This document shows, piece by piece, positions 47,301 through 59,200 of a stretch of 64,000 nt of DNA (its first letter is position 1; each line of letters starts with the position of its first letter). The DNA is from Halichondria panicea. Lineage: Eukaryota > Porifera > Demospongiae > Suberitida > Halichondriidae. The stretch is taken from contig NC_087378.1 in NCBI RefSeq assembly GCF_963675165.1, forward strand, positions 5,203,205 to 5,267,204, written 5' to 3'. The position numbers were made by a program, and so were the translations under genes. The notes under the pieces are model-generated. The model was not told the DNA's origin. It did no database searches and saw nothing but the letters and a program-made list of their open reading frames with translations.

Positions 47301-50300
47301 CCTTCCTCGGTGAGCTCGTCCTCACTGGAGCTCTCACTGAACCCTTTGTCAATGTCTCCCTCTTCGGCCCGCTCCACCTCCTCATCATCTTTCGGTACCT
47401 CTTTTATCGCCTCTTTAGCCTGCAGGAAAAATAAGGAGATACATGTACGTCAAAGTAGTATTATCTCTATGTTTGAGACATGTAATTGATATTACTAACG
47501 TAAATACAGTCTGACCACCATACCTTGGATTATGTTACGATTGAATTAATATTAATGGGTGCATGAGAACATACAGTAATGATAATTTTATTCATATAAA
47601 ATATGCAACCAAGGCAACACTTCCTCCATATAAAATATGCAACCAAGGCAACACTTCCTCCAGATAGAGCATTGTGCGTGCAAACCACGTTATGTCAACA
47701 ATTTCGTGAAATTGAGATGCTGTTCGCACTAAAAGAGGAAGTTAAAGTTCAACTGTAGACTGTTGGACGCCTATGCATGTAGGTGTAATGAATGACATTT
47801 GATAGGTTACTGCTAAATAGAGATTCTGATTAAGACTAAATTCTATGAAGACTATAGTCAATGTACATCGCAAGCATTCGCATGATTATGGTGTATTAAA
47901 AATTAATGTTTAATGATCGAAATACGTAACCACATGCAGTCACAAAATCACTCATTTAGATACAAATAATAGGCCACAACAACTGAAATGACACGGCATC
48001 ACCACGCTGGCTTCCTTTTTCTCAAAATTGAATCCCTAGTGCCTAGGAAACTCATTGACAGTAGGACAGATATTAACCATGCAATTATTGGACTTGTAAA
48101 TGTGTGGGTTACAGTGACAACTCCGTTCCCACATATTACTAGTTGTTTAGAATAATAATTATGAGTTCCCCCCGAATATACCATGGATTTGTATCTTGTT
48201 GAGGTTATAGAACATCCATTTATGCATAGGAATCTTCTCCACAGAATAAACAACAGTGAACGTGGGGAATCCATGAACATAGCCTCTATGTACGACAATA
48301 GAGTTCCATTAAAGATCACGTTCGTAGACCACACAATATCAACCTTGAGTTGTACATGTACATTGTACAATCACGTACGAGAGTGTACGTTAAGCAAGCT
48401 AACATTGTTTATTTTATTCTATAGATACCAGTAATTATACAGTCACTTGAAGAATGCTTTGTACTAATTCATTGGTTTTTATAAGAGTTTTACACATGTA
48501 CGTAGGCACAAATCGGTCAGTGTAACGCTTTATTAAATTACACCAAATCGGTGTTGTGCTATGCCCTTCTCATAACAGCACCAACTGCCCTGAAACATAA
48601 ACCTCATATTTAAGAGTGCATGCAACATACCATGGCAACAAGTAAGTAGGATGGGCAGGTTGGTTGTCCTATTACTGAATGTTTTGCAAGTATCAAACAT
48701 ACACGCATGCACGTTTTGTGAGTGTTAACCGTTTTGGAAAACCTATATCAGTGTACTTGTACGACACCACAAACCATCGCAGATAGCAAAAGTTAGATAA
48801 GTTAGAATGCGTAATCTAGAGCGCAAAAGTTAGATAGCAAGTAGTGGCTAATTAGCAGAGGTTTTTCACTCGCAAAACATTCTAAAAGTACGGTTGCTAA
48901 GACAACCGTAATTTCATGGCTAAAGCATTCTCACAGTTACATGCACCTTCAGTTCTAGCCATGAACCATTCATACTAATTTCGATAAGGGTTTATTAACG
49001 TGGAGTAGTGATTACCTAAATATTAGCTAAGTGACCAAATGCTAACCAAGTTCAAGCCACCAGTGGTCACAACAAGGGATTCAGTTAGGTCGAATATGGT
49101 GCGAGTGTTGCAAATAGCCAATAATGTAGTATCTCGAAACACCAAAGAAGTTTTTGCTTACAGTGTGCAGCAAAAACTTAGTGTGCCGGTTGGGGATTAC
49201 AGCACAATACACACGCTTGTCAACACATTGAAGTTAATTTAATGTGGTCCGTGCAAACTAAACTATGACTTGAGATTACAACACATGTACCAACCAATCT
49301 GCAATCCAATGTAACCTGATCTTACCTTGTGTACTACTAACCAGTAGTCCGCTACACAAGCTAGCTGTAACTTGATTAGTGCTGACAAATCAAACTGCTA
49401 GAGTGTATTTAGCGGTAAACAGACATGTACGTACAGACGTGTACATGTAATTAATTGAATCCACTGATGTACATGACTATACCACGCATATTTGGTGGAT
49501 CGACTCGCACTTGCCGAAAATTCTTTTGTCATACACTCGCACTATAAAAATGTTCAATAACTCAAATTTACAAAACAGTAGCATGCACTGTGCAATAATT
49601 CATACACACATACAGTAAAATAATTGATAAAACACATGAGCGTGGAATTGGGGGCAGCCTGGGAGTGTTTCCATATGCACACATGTAATTGGCAACCAGA
49701 GCCAAGAGCTGACTTCCACCTTTATGCTAATTTAGTTAATGCATTAAGATGTGAGGATCACTGACTAGTGCCTCTATCAACAACACTCCAATGTGCCAAT
49801 TTACCAGGAGGTACACCTCCGTTACCTGCATGATACATGTAAATACTAGTACAACACATTATACGTACACCCCCTGTATCATCAAACAGTAAATCCACTG
49901 GAGGAAGAATCAATTTTGAACTGGAAATACTACATCATGTAGGGTGACACAAGGTAGATTGATAAAGCGCTCTAATAAAGATGATAGCTTTAGAGTGAAA
50001 ACAGATCTATGAGTGAAAATCAGCATCTTAATCCTAACGATGTGGCCCAAAAATTATGAACAGCAGTACTGTAACAATACAATAACATAGTAGAATTATG
50101 CAGAAAGAGTTGGTGCACAGCCTAACAGGAGAAGCAAGGCTCCCACAAGACCCAGTACCATCTTTTTTTGGCTACAGACTATAAATCGAATCTGATGGCA
50201 ACGACAAAATTTTCTATTGAGTACTCTACTGTGTTCTGTGTTGATGAAAACTTGTACTGCTTAGCACTCAGTAGGACTCATTACGCTCGCCCTAATTATT

Positions 50301-53300
50301 TTAATAGAGCCACGGTGACACAATTGCACCGTGCGTACATTGTAGCATGACATCTGATCATAATTATACAGCTCCTGGTAAGATAGCATGATTAACAGTA
50401 TCAGTTTGCACTGCCATATGGTAGACAAACACCCTGACTGGGAATGTGGGCTAAGTCCGACATGCTCTAGTACTCAAAAATGAGCCCACCCCCAAACTAC
50501 CATTAGAATGCATACTGGTATTTGCCATATTAAAAACAGGAAACACGTAACAAAATAGCGCTGTATAATATTATTAGTGGGCAATGTTATTGTAGAGAAC
50601 ACTGGCTACATAACCGTTTTGACTACTGTCCAACAAGAAACATAAACACTTCAGTATTCCTTCATAAAAAGTAAACCAAAGCAACAAAGAACAAGGTAAC
50701 AGGCATGCGATCATTACATATCACACTTTGCAATGAAGATGTCATCCCAGGATCAATAACAAGCCACAACACCTTGCTGTGACAGTTATTGACTTAACTC
50801 AATGATCAAGAATGTGACAAGCAAAAATTAAAGCAAACATAGCCGCATGTTTAGCACTTGGTGACTGAGAAAAAAAGATCAAGCCTTGCACTGTCTACCT
50901 TCATGCACAAGCTAGTACATGTACATGCAAATGGTGCTGTTGACCAGCATAATTATTATTGATTTTGTAGATGAGGTAAGAAGGCACATGTAAGTCGCAA
51001 TACCTGCTAAACTAGTAATCTCTGCCAAGGAGTGGGATGGAGTGAGAGGGAGGCTCTATATTTATAACAGCATAGTTTCGTGGGTATTAATTTCTGCGAA
51101 TGAGAGTAAAATCGCAAAAATTTGTACCAGCAGATACATGTAATTGAAAAATACAATGAATCTCAGTAAAACCACTTGGCGAGTAATTAGAAACGTTATT
51201 AATTTTGAGTAAATTTATACGAGCTAAACAGTAAAATTGCAGACATATCTACCTGTGAAAATATGTCACCTTAAATTAAGGTAGCCATGAACTTAAAATG
51301 CACAAAATCTACCCTCAGAAGCTAAGCCTTCCCTATCACCTTATAATCTTTCTCGGATACTGATGAAGCGTCACTCATGTAGTCCACTTCCCAGGACTCC
51401 ATATCACCCTCATCCGTCTCTTCTCCTCCCTCAAATGCACCTTTATTTTTAGAGAGCACTTTCTTACGAGACTTGGTTCTTCCCCCACCTGTTGAGGAAG
51501 ATACATGTAAATACTTTCACAACAGTAGGCACAACTAGGAAGTGTGGTAAAGAGCATCAAAATTCCACATCAAATGACCGTACCTTCATTGCCACTTGCG
51601 TCTGATGAGACAGCATCCGACTCACTGTCTGTCAACATCTGTGGTGGGATCAAGATAGGAAACACGACTTTGCATGCGGTTGTCATTAACCTATACACTG
51701 TACATGTACGTGTTGACGTTGTAATCAGAAGGCAAATGCCAATGTTGCAGTTGAACTCAAGAAAGCACTAACCAGTTCTCCCGAAGACTTGCTTTTCTTT
51801 TTCGAGACCCTTTTCCCTTCAGCCCCAAGGTGAGTTTTATCATCACCCACACCTTCCTGATCCCGCAGACGCTTGCTCACCATCACGGAGAAGTAGTTGA
51901 GTGTCTTGTTGCGCTTTTCAAACTGAGCCTCAGCTTCTTCCTCATTCAAAAAATTGTACTTGACAGGTGGGATGAAGTCATACCTGCAAGAGAATAGAAA
52001 TGGGCTCACAATGAGTACATGTACATGTATAACCTAACAGCAAACAGTCCACCACAAAATTAATGACCGGCCGCTTCAAGCGGGAGTCTACTGTACAGCG
52101 AGAATATATTTCGAGGGTATAAACTGTCGCGGGTTTAATTTTCATGGAGTACATGTAGTGCCGTATGCATGCATGCGATATTAAATTCGCAGTTATAAAT
52201 GTTCGTGGTACATGCCTAATCCACGAAAACCACGAACATTTATACCCTCGAAATATACTCGCTATACGGTATTCACTTTTGGAAACTTTCAACACAATAC
52301 TTTTTTACGAACAGATTTTAACACACAAAAATAACTTGTTCAAAACTACATTACAGGGTAACCGAAGGTTAAACTTAATGCTGAATTTAGCGGTTACTAA
52401 ATTATTGATGAATAGGAGCCCCATCCTGCTTTACAACTGCAACGATAAATTTGGAATGCATTATGGGATCATAATTAAATTTAAGCATGATTTATGGGAG
52501 AAATTTTTCGTATTTTTCGTTGTAGAGCACAGGATTCTCGTTAAAAGGGCATTAAGGGGCATGGTACCCTGCTTCAATTATGACCACATGTAGCTATAAC
52601 ATTTTATTATTAGGCTAAAAAACTTTTAGTATAGCTAGCTTTCTAGTTGTTCCAAGTCAACATGAGTCCAGTACAGTAAACTGCTACTGAACATACTGTT
52701 ACTGAAATAAGTTTGATGTGAAGATACTGTGTTGAGGACTGAGGTACAGATTTAGGTATCTCTCTCAGTGTGTTCATTGTGTTTTGTCAGCCCATCAAAT
52801 ACTCCCCTCCTTTCTTTTTCTGCTAGCTAGAACCATGGAGCATCATTTGCTATTAATGCACAATAGGTTCTATGTGACCATTCTGAACGAATATTTAGAA
52901 TAAAACTGGGTAGTTCATACGAAAATTTAAACCAACGAAGATTTCAGTAGATGGGCGGAGCCTGACAGGCAGCAAAGCCACAGGATGCCTTACCCCTCTA
53001 ATATTCAACATTGCAATTTGTACATGTAGGTACATGTATGTATGGACTGGCACAAACTTTGCTTTTTGTATTCATGATCCTTTATCAACTTCTACGTGAA
53101 TTATTGCGCATGCGCACAATAGCATCAAGTGCATACAGTTCAGACAGCAGAGACGGTCCAAGGCAGCTCAGATAAGGACTTGTGAGGCCATACAGGTCAG
53201 GTCACAGCAGCTAACTTGATAGACAAGCACAGTAATGTTTACGTTTGGGTCCAGCAGTAGCCATTACCGTCTTTCTTCTAATTACAGCGCCACAATTTGT

Positions 53301-56004
53301 GATTTTCCAGTGGTGTACAAGTAGAACAAGAGTACTACAGTAGAACCTCGATTATCCGGCTTGGCAATTTTTTTTTTAATAATTCAGAAAATGGGCGTGT
53401 CCCCTTAAATGCGCATGCGCATTGCAGCTGGTACTATGGAGACAGGCATGCTTATCTTCTGCGCATACGCAGACAACCATGTGGCACTACTGTTTATCAA
53501 TTAAGTAGGTGGATCGCGGCATGGTTTATCTATTCGATTATCCGGCATATTCAGTTATCCGGCTTGCCTCTGGAACCAAGGTGTCTGCATGGTTCCACTA
53601 TAGTAGCTGTTTTCATGAGGCTATCAAAGATCAGTTGTACATATCGCCGCCTCGCCGTGTTATAATTTCTTTTCTGCGCTAGCAACAAATACCGTATATG
53701 CTTGATCAGAGGCCGCTCTTGTATAAAGGCCGCACTCAAATAGTAGCCTCCCTTGCTAGCAAAATAAAACACTTAGTAGCCGCTCTCAAATAGTAGCCTC
53801 AGTGAACTTTGACTCTAGCATTTCTGCACGTGGCAGCCAAAACAAATTATTAATACTAGCAGCTAGCTACATGTACGTAGTTACTAGGTACATATAGTAG
53901 CTTGTTAGTGCTTCACAAAGACTTTCTCATGGCAGAGTTCAAGTTTACGCAGGTGAAAAGAACTTTTGATGACAGTTGAATTAGTTGGAGCTAATAAACG
54001 CTGCTCTTGAACAGTGGCCTCTCTCAAATTGTAGCCTCCTCTTCCAGCAAAATGAAACATTTAGTAGCCGCGGCTCCTGATCAAGCATATACGGTAATTC
54101 CAGAATTTACTTGGCGGCGCTTAATTGGAGTAAAATAAAAATTATATACTTGGCGCTTCTATTAGTGGTGCTGTAATAAAAAAAAAGACGGTATACATGT
54201 ACTGAAAACGTCTTAGTGATAACCCTGTTAGGCCTGATAACTCAGCTACTTCAGCAATCGGCATATAGTTAGGTGTACATAAAATCGAAGCAAATTGAAG
54301 CAAAGAGCTTAAACGAGACACAGACACTCCTGAGGCCAGGCAGGCACGCCTCCATTAGATCTAGGACGCAGACACACTTTACAGTGTGCATACTTATATA
54401 CACATGTATAATACGAATAGGGGCCCCTGATATGAACAAACAACCAACAAACAGCGGTAACGCACGGCAATGCTCGCCCAATAATATTGTGTATTCTCCC
54501 AGTATAATAGCCAACTTACCAGCTCTCAATTGGGTATGCCTCAAATGCTTTGTCTTCAGACACTGTCAAAATGTAGTAGGAGGAACTACTGTTCACTGTG
54601 CCCTCCTTGCGTCCAACGAAACTGCAGAGTTAAACATGTAGCATGAATATGCACATACATGTAGCAATAAAGACCTAATCAAAAATAGTAAGAAAATACC
54701 AGGCAAGGCTGCATTTAGGGGGTGGGGTAATTCTCCTCCCCCCCCTTGAGCCTAGTTTCGCCTCCTCCAGGATCAGCTTCATTAATAGACATTTTGCACT
54801 ACTATGACTTGAACAATTGTCGTTTGGCATTGCATAGCTACGGGGGGCTTTGCCGCCCCTAAACATTTCACATTCCTAATTCCCCCCCTGAACCAAAATG
54901 CAGCTCTTCCAGGTACATGTAAGCTAACATAAGTATGTTTTACCAGCCCAAAAATCCATGCTCTCATCCTTAAATTTAAAGCCACCGATGGATAGCGGTG
55001 GCCCGACAGTGTCCACTATGTTAGTGTGTAGTGTATTTACTGTTTTCCTTCACGTTTCCTCTCCTTGAGCACCCAAGGCTGGTCGTCGGGGTTAGCTCTT
55101 CGTATGTCATAACCCCTCTTCCTTTTTCTGACCTCCTCTCGTCTTTTCTTGCCAAACTCACTTCCTTCGCCTTCTTCAGGATTACCATCTTGTCTCTTTA
55201 CAGCCTTTCGATCAAGAGTAGGCTGCGCATTGTATGTGGGTAACTTGACATTTTGTAGCGACTAAGACAATCATTACCAAAAATCTGTAGTAGAGGCTAG
55301 AAGGGGTTGAAGTTAGAAACTAGCCTCGTTCCTAGCCAAAATTTTCTCTATTATAACGTTATCAGTAGGTCGAAAAGATAACTTGGCAGGTATCTATAAT
55401 ATTATTGCATGGGTATCTATTGCATGGGGTGTTTGTGCGCATGCGCTACATGTAAATCATTTCCCAGGGGAATCTGCTCTAGGTTAGTAGAATAATTATT
55501 GATAAGTACTGTCAACTAGTTCGTTTGCTCCAATAACACACTTGTCTCAATGGCATCACCTGAATTCGTCAAGCCAGAAACGAGGCTAGTTAGTAACATA
55601 CAAATTGGAGGTTTTAATATTTAAACAGGCAATCGTTTCACACTATGCGCAATCAAAAACTAGAACAGTCATTGGATTTAAAATAGCGAACACTACACAT
55701 GTTCTCAGTGACTCTTGTTGCGACTGAACAACTTACTGTATGTATTGCGGACACATTGTGAATGAAGGCTTAGAGCAGAACATAGCATGTCAAATTGGTA
55801 AATCCCTTACATTGGTTAGTGTTTCCAGGTCACATTTGTGAGGTGGTTTGAATCTCATTACATGCCAGTTCTTGTCTATAGACCTGCATAATCGAGTTCT
55901 CAAGTAATCAGTAAACATACAATGCAGTAAGTTTCTTACTTCCCTAGCTTTACTCTGTATTCTGTGGAGGATCCTTGAGGAGAAGAACTTTGTGCTGCCG
56001 CCAT
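44383..56004 (-). CDS. GTF2F1: General transcription factor IIF subunit 1 (TFIIF alpha, RAP74)
   Basis: Ten exons: 55940-56004, 55811-55883, 55041-55261, 54520-54621, 51773-51983, 51584-51638, 51340-51488, 47302-47419, 46716-46811 and 44383-44747. They give 484 residues; the human protein has 517. TFIIF binds RNA polymerase II and is needed for initiation and elongation. The N-terminal dimerisation part contains GSEFGKKRREE, DDQPWVLKERKREG and SSSYYILTVSEDKAFEAYPI, then EEEAEAQFEKRNKTLNYFSV. The middle is acidic and low in complexity, with a conserved EVDYMSDASS. The C-terminal winged helix includes YLSRRPITSKDLVRKF and ends LYLSLKQPPS. The introns are unusually long for this window (up to 3.9 kb) and rich in MITEs. 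Divergent from CNNM. Confidence 0.95.
45852..46203. mobile_element. Second CAGTGGCGGA MITE with 5-bp target duplication
   Basis: CAGTGGCGGACACAGGAATA at the left faces TATCCGCCTCTG at the right. TGATG flanks both sides (45847-45851 and 46204-46208). Long G-runs lie inside both ends, as in 19604-19839. It is in the last GTF2F1 intron. Confidence 0.7.
46920..47073. mobile_element. Small hairpin MITE around GTAGTGCTAGAAAT
   Basis: CTGTAGTGCTAGAAATG at the left faces ATTTCTAGCACTACGGTA at the right. The interior is also partly self-complementary (GCGTGATACG..., GCGATATTCGC-like). It is in a GTF2F1 intron. Confidence 0.65.
47420..51339. other. 3.9 kb GTF2F1 intron
   Basis: The longest intron in the window. 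It contains a 34-bp tandem duplication (CATATAAAATATGCAACC... at 47593 and 47627). It also has a diverged 'TTTGCGAG' MITE (48670-48894) ending beside a small ACGGTTGCTAAGACAACCGT hairpin. Otherwise it is AT-rich DNA with many TACATGTA words. No gene is supported within it. Confidence 0.55.
48670..48894. mobile_element. Diverged MITE of the 'TTTGCGAG' family
   Basis: Shares GAATGTTTTGCAAGTATCAA and AAAACATTCTAAAAGTACGG ends with the copies at 5838 and 21293, but the middle is eroded. Confidence 0.5.
52091..52271. mobile_element. MITE of the TACAGCGAG / CTCGCTATACGGTA type
   Basis: CTGTACAGCGAGAATATATT, then TCGAGGGTATAAA, faces TTTATACCCTCGAAATATAC, then TCGCTATACGGTA. The arms pair over more than 30 bp. 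A fragment of a pogo-like end (GGGAGTCTACTGTA) abuts its left side. It is in a GTF2F1 intron. Confidence 0.7.
53337..53604. mobile_element. Pogo-like MITE (CAGTAGAACCTCGATTATCCG), nested
   Basis: CAGTAGAACCTCGATTATCC at the left and GGTTCCACTATAG at the right, with internal TCGATTATCCGGCAT and CAGTTATCCGGC. It is a different subfamily from the copies at 16050 and 23254. Confidence 0.6.
53690..54096. mobile_element. MITE with TACCGTATATGCTTGATCAG ends, nested
   Basis: TACCGTATATGCTTGATCAG, then AGGCCGC, faces GCGGCTCCTGATCAAGCATA, then TACGGTA. Inside, CTCAAATAGTAGCCTC and CACTTAGTAGCCGC are repeated. Confidence 0.7.
54697..54914. mobile_element. MITE with TACCAGGCAAGGCTGCATTT ends
   Basis: TACCAGGCAAGGCTGCATTT at the left faces AAATGCAGCTCTTCCAGGTA at the right, with G- and C-runs just inside. 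TA edges are seen. It is in a GTF2F1 intron. Confidence 0.65.
55321..55588. mobile_element. 268-bp TAGCCTCG-family element with 9-bp target duplication
   Basis: TAGCCTCGTTCCTAGCC at the left faces GCCAGAAACGAGGCTA at the right. Flanking 9-mers are GTTAGAAAC (55312-55320) and GTTAGTAAC (55589-55597), one mismatch. It is in GTF2F1 intron 2. Confidence 0.75.
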
Positions 56005-56256
56005 GACAGATTCTGACTTAACTTTTAAGTAGGGCGGAGCCTACCCCACCTGGCACAGTCTTTCAATAAGGTAATAATCACTCTGGGTAATAATTGCCTG
56101 TGGATCATGTGATTGTGTCAGCCTCCTCTGAACTTTAACCTTTGAGTCAGCACAGATACATTGTACATGTTGTAACCTGTCCTGCTAACGTACGTACGTA
56201 CGTACCTTCAGCTTCAAACATAGTAGAAGTTATCACTTTCTGCGTGATTGCATTTA
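56005..56256. promoter_or_regulatory. Bidirectional promoter between GTF2F1 and CNNM
   Basis: 252 bp separate the two divergent start codons. A short CGTACGTACGTACGTACC run at 56188-56205 and a CACGTG-free, AT-balanced sequence are seen. No TATA box is obvious for either gene. Confidence 0.45.
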
Positions 56257-59200
56257 ATGGCTGCAGGCTCAAGGAGCCATTTATACAACCAGAAGACACA
56301 GACGTTGTACGTTTGCAAGCATGGCGTTTGGCTGCTAGCTCTCCTATCTCTGTTCCAGTGCTGTGGTGCTAGTTCTGTTGTATCAACTCGTCTGACTGGC
56401 TACAGACCTGTAGAAAAGTACAGAGGCATTGACGATGATGGCGTGTTCAATATTTTAGGTGAGTTTACTTTTAAACTGTTGCATATTGAAGTACTAAAAT
56501 TTGTGGATTTGTGTTGTATACAGGTCAGCAGAATTTATTTGCTATAGACATCTTTATAATTAGTGCACGTGCAAGCTATAAGCTAACCCTTAATAAGTAC
56601 ACGCAGGTAAAATCTTTCCAATTTTGTCACGTCACGTCACGCCTTTCCATGCCTATTCATGCTTTTTTCACTCTCCAGCTGGCAGCAATGTCACCTTTCT
56701 TTTGTTTGGAGAAGGTATCAACAACAACACTTACATCAAGTTCACTGAGAGCCCAAGCTCCTGTAATGATCGTGAAGTAGACAGAGTGGGCGGCAACCGT
56801 GTTCTACCGTATCCCCCGAATGATAATCGAACTGATTCTCCCAACACTCAATATAGCTTGTTCTTCAACTTGTTTTCATCAGAACAAAGAACATACTACT
56901 TTTGTTTAGACTTCGATGGTAATAACAACTATAAGCATCAAGGCTCCGATACATGGCTTACAGTAGTTGTTCAGATTGACGCCTTGCCTCTCTGGGCCAA
57001 AATTGTCTTCATTATTACTCTGATGATTCTCTCTGGCCTTTTCTCTGGTCTTAACCTTGGACTTATGGCTTTAGACCCAACCACACTTAAGATTATCAAA
57101 CAGAGTGGCACTAAACGACAACGAGTGTATGCCAACATCATTTTTCGTGTTCGAAGGCATGGAAACTACCTACTGTGTACTCTGTTGCTTGGAAATGTTG
57201 TAGTGAATAGCTCACTTACAATTTTGCTAGATGAAGTACTCCCAGGTGGCATATACGCTGTGCTTGCTTCTTCACTTGCTATTGTTGTTTTCGGTGAAAT
57301 AATTCCTCAGGCAATTTGTTCTCGGCACGGACTTGTGATAGGAGCCTGGACTATCCCACTCACCCTGATATTCATGGTCCTAACTCTTCCTTTATCTCTT
57401 CCTTTTAGTTTTGTCCTGAACTTAATTCTGGGAAAGGAGGTAGGGGCAGTGTACAATCGGGATCAACTGTTGAAACTGCTGGATGTTACTCAAGAACATC
57501 ATGATATGGTGGAGGACGAGGTCAAAATTATCACTGGTGTGTTGGCTTATAAGGGGAAGGTGGCTGAGAAGGTCATGACCAAGTTTGAGGATGTGTACTT
57601 TGTCAGTGTGGATAGTATGCTTGACTTTAAGCTGATGCGAGAGATTTACGATTCTGGCTTTAGCCGAATTCCCATTTATGAAGGAGATAAAAACAATATT
57701 GTTGGACTATTATACGTTCGTGATTTGGCGTTTGTTGATCCTGATGATCAAACTGCAGTCCAAGCCCACATGGAGTTCTACAAACATGAGCTCCAGTTTG
57801 TTTGGCATGACACTAAGCTGGGAGAGCTATTAAAAGTTTTTGTGTCTGGCAAGTGCCATATGGCCGTCGTGCAGAAGGTCAACAATGAGACTGAAGGAGA
57901 CCCTTTCTATGAGAATGTTGGTGAGTTTCGTATTATAGGCATCGAACGACATTCGTAATTAGTGTATGTGTTGTGTACATGCCAATTAACGATTGTTCTC
58001 ATCAAATCTGCAAGCCATGTTGTTGTCTTGTGCCATCTGATTGTGATTTAATTCCGTAGTGTTGTGTGTGTAAGTGTAAGATGCAAAATAGACTGGTTTT
58101 GAAATGTATGTACACTACCGTATGGTCTAATTGCTCATGCCGTTTTCAATCAGGAGTGGTGACTCTGGAGGATATACTAGAGGAAATACTTCAGCTGGAG
58201 ATTGTGGATGAGACAGACAGATTCAGTGAGCTTGTACTATGCGCGCATGCACACACACACACCACACACATGGTGTGGGCATGCAACGCATACCATAAAA
58301 ATGGAATATTTTCGTATCATCTAAGTTTTCCGTTTTTTACGTATCAGAGCATTAATCCAAAAATTAAATTGTTAATGCATGATAGGTTCTTCGTCAACCA
58401 TTCTGAGCTGTTGTACGAATATTTAGAATAGGAAATAATTGGTGGTTCATACGAAATTTGCACCAACAAAAATTACCTCCTATACGTTCCTAGGTAGCTG
58501 CGTATAATTGACATTATTCTATACGTTGCTGATTTTGTACGTAGCTGTGTATAACTATTGCTTCTGTCCTTATACTACATAGTACGTACGCAGCACCCAC
58601 TAATAAACATTGTGCCCTCTTTTACTCAGCTGATAATCAGAACAAGAAACTTAATTCAAGGAAGAACTTCAATGTGGCTGAGTTTGACAATCCCTCGGGA
58701 GAAGACACCCTCTCTTCGCAACAGAGACTGGCAGTCTTCCAGTTCCTTTCCACAGGTACATGTATAGCATTCTGCATAGTCACATATAGGTATACGTAGT
58801 TGGTGTTTTCCTGCAAATTTGAAATTGTTAAGACCATGTGCATGAAAATGTCATCGGTTTCTGTACTTTTGCATGAGAGCCCTACATAATTTTGTTTGAC
58901 GATCCTTATTATGCCTCGGTTGCGCATGCGCAGCGAGGTATGCAGTAGTGTGTGTGTGGATAGTGTTACAGCTACTCAATGATAAATAAAGGGAAAGCTT
59001 CCAGTCACGTTTTCTTGGATTGCACAATTTGTGGAATTGTAAAATTAATAATGCTTCGTTCTCGAGTTATGGCTAGTTTTGCTCACTTTGAAGGCTGTTG
59101 GAGACTTTTCAGACTCTTGCATAACAAATGGCTATACTACCTGGTAGGTAGCTCTGCACTAGCTATTGGTAGCTGCAAGAGTGAGAAAAGAACTGCAAAA

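Larger units (their letters stand above)
53265..54193. mobile_element. 929-bp element with TACCGTCTTTCTTCTAATTA ends, carrying two nested MITEs
   Basis: TACCGTCTTTCTTCTAATTA, then CAGCGCCA, faces GGTGCTGTAATA..., then AAAGACGGTA. The right half resembles 23700-23870. Two separate inverted-repeat elements (53337-53604 and 53690-54096) lie inside. No coding frame is seen. It is in a GTF2F1 intron. Confidence 0.7.

Noticed and set aside
54946-55016. Possible GTF2F1 exon encoding SIGGFKFKDESMDFW
   Set aside because: It has AG and GT edges, but its phase does not fit the neighbouring exons. The exons at 55041 and 54621 join directly as in RAP74.
56524-56606. Possible extra CNNM exon between exons 1 and 2
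   Set aside because: It has acceptor and donor and is open, but including it shifts the frame of the next exon. Direct joining of 56458 to 56679 restores the CNNM protein.
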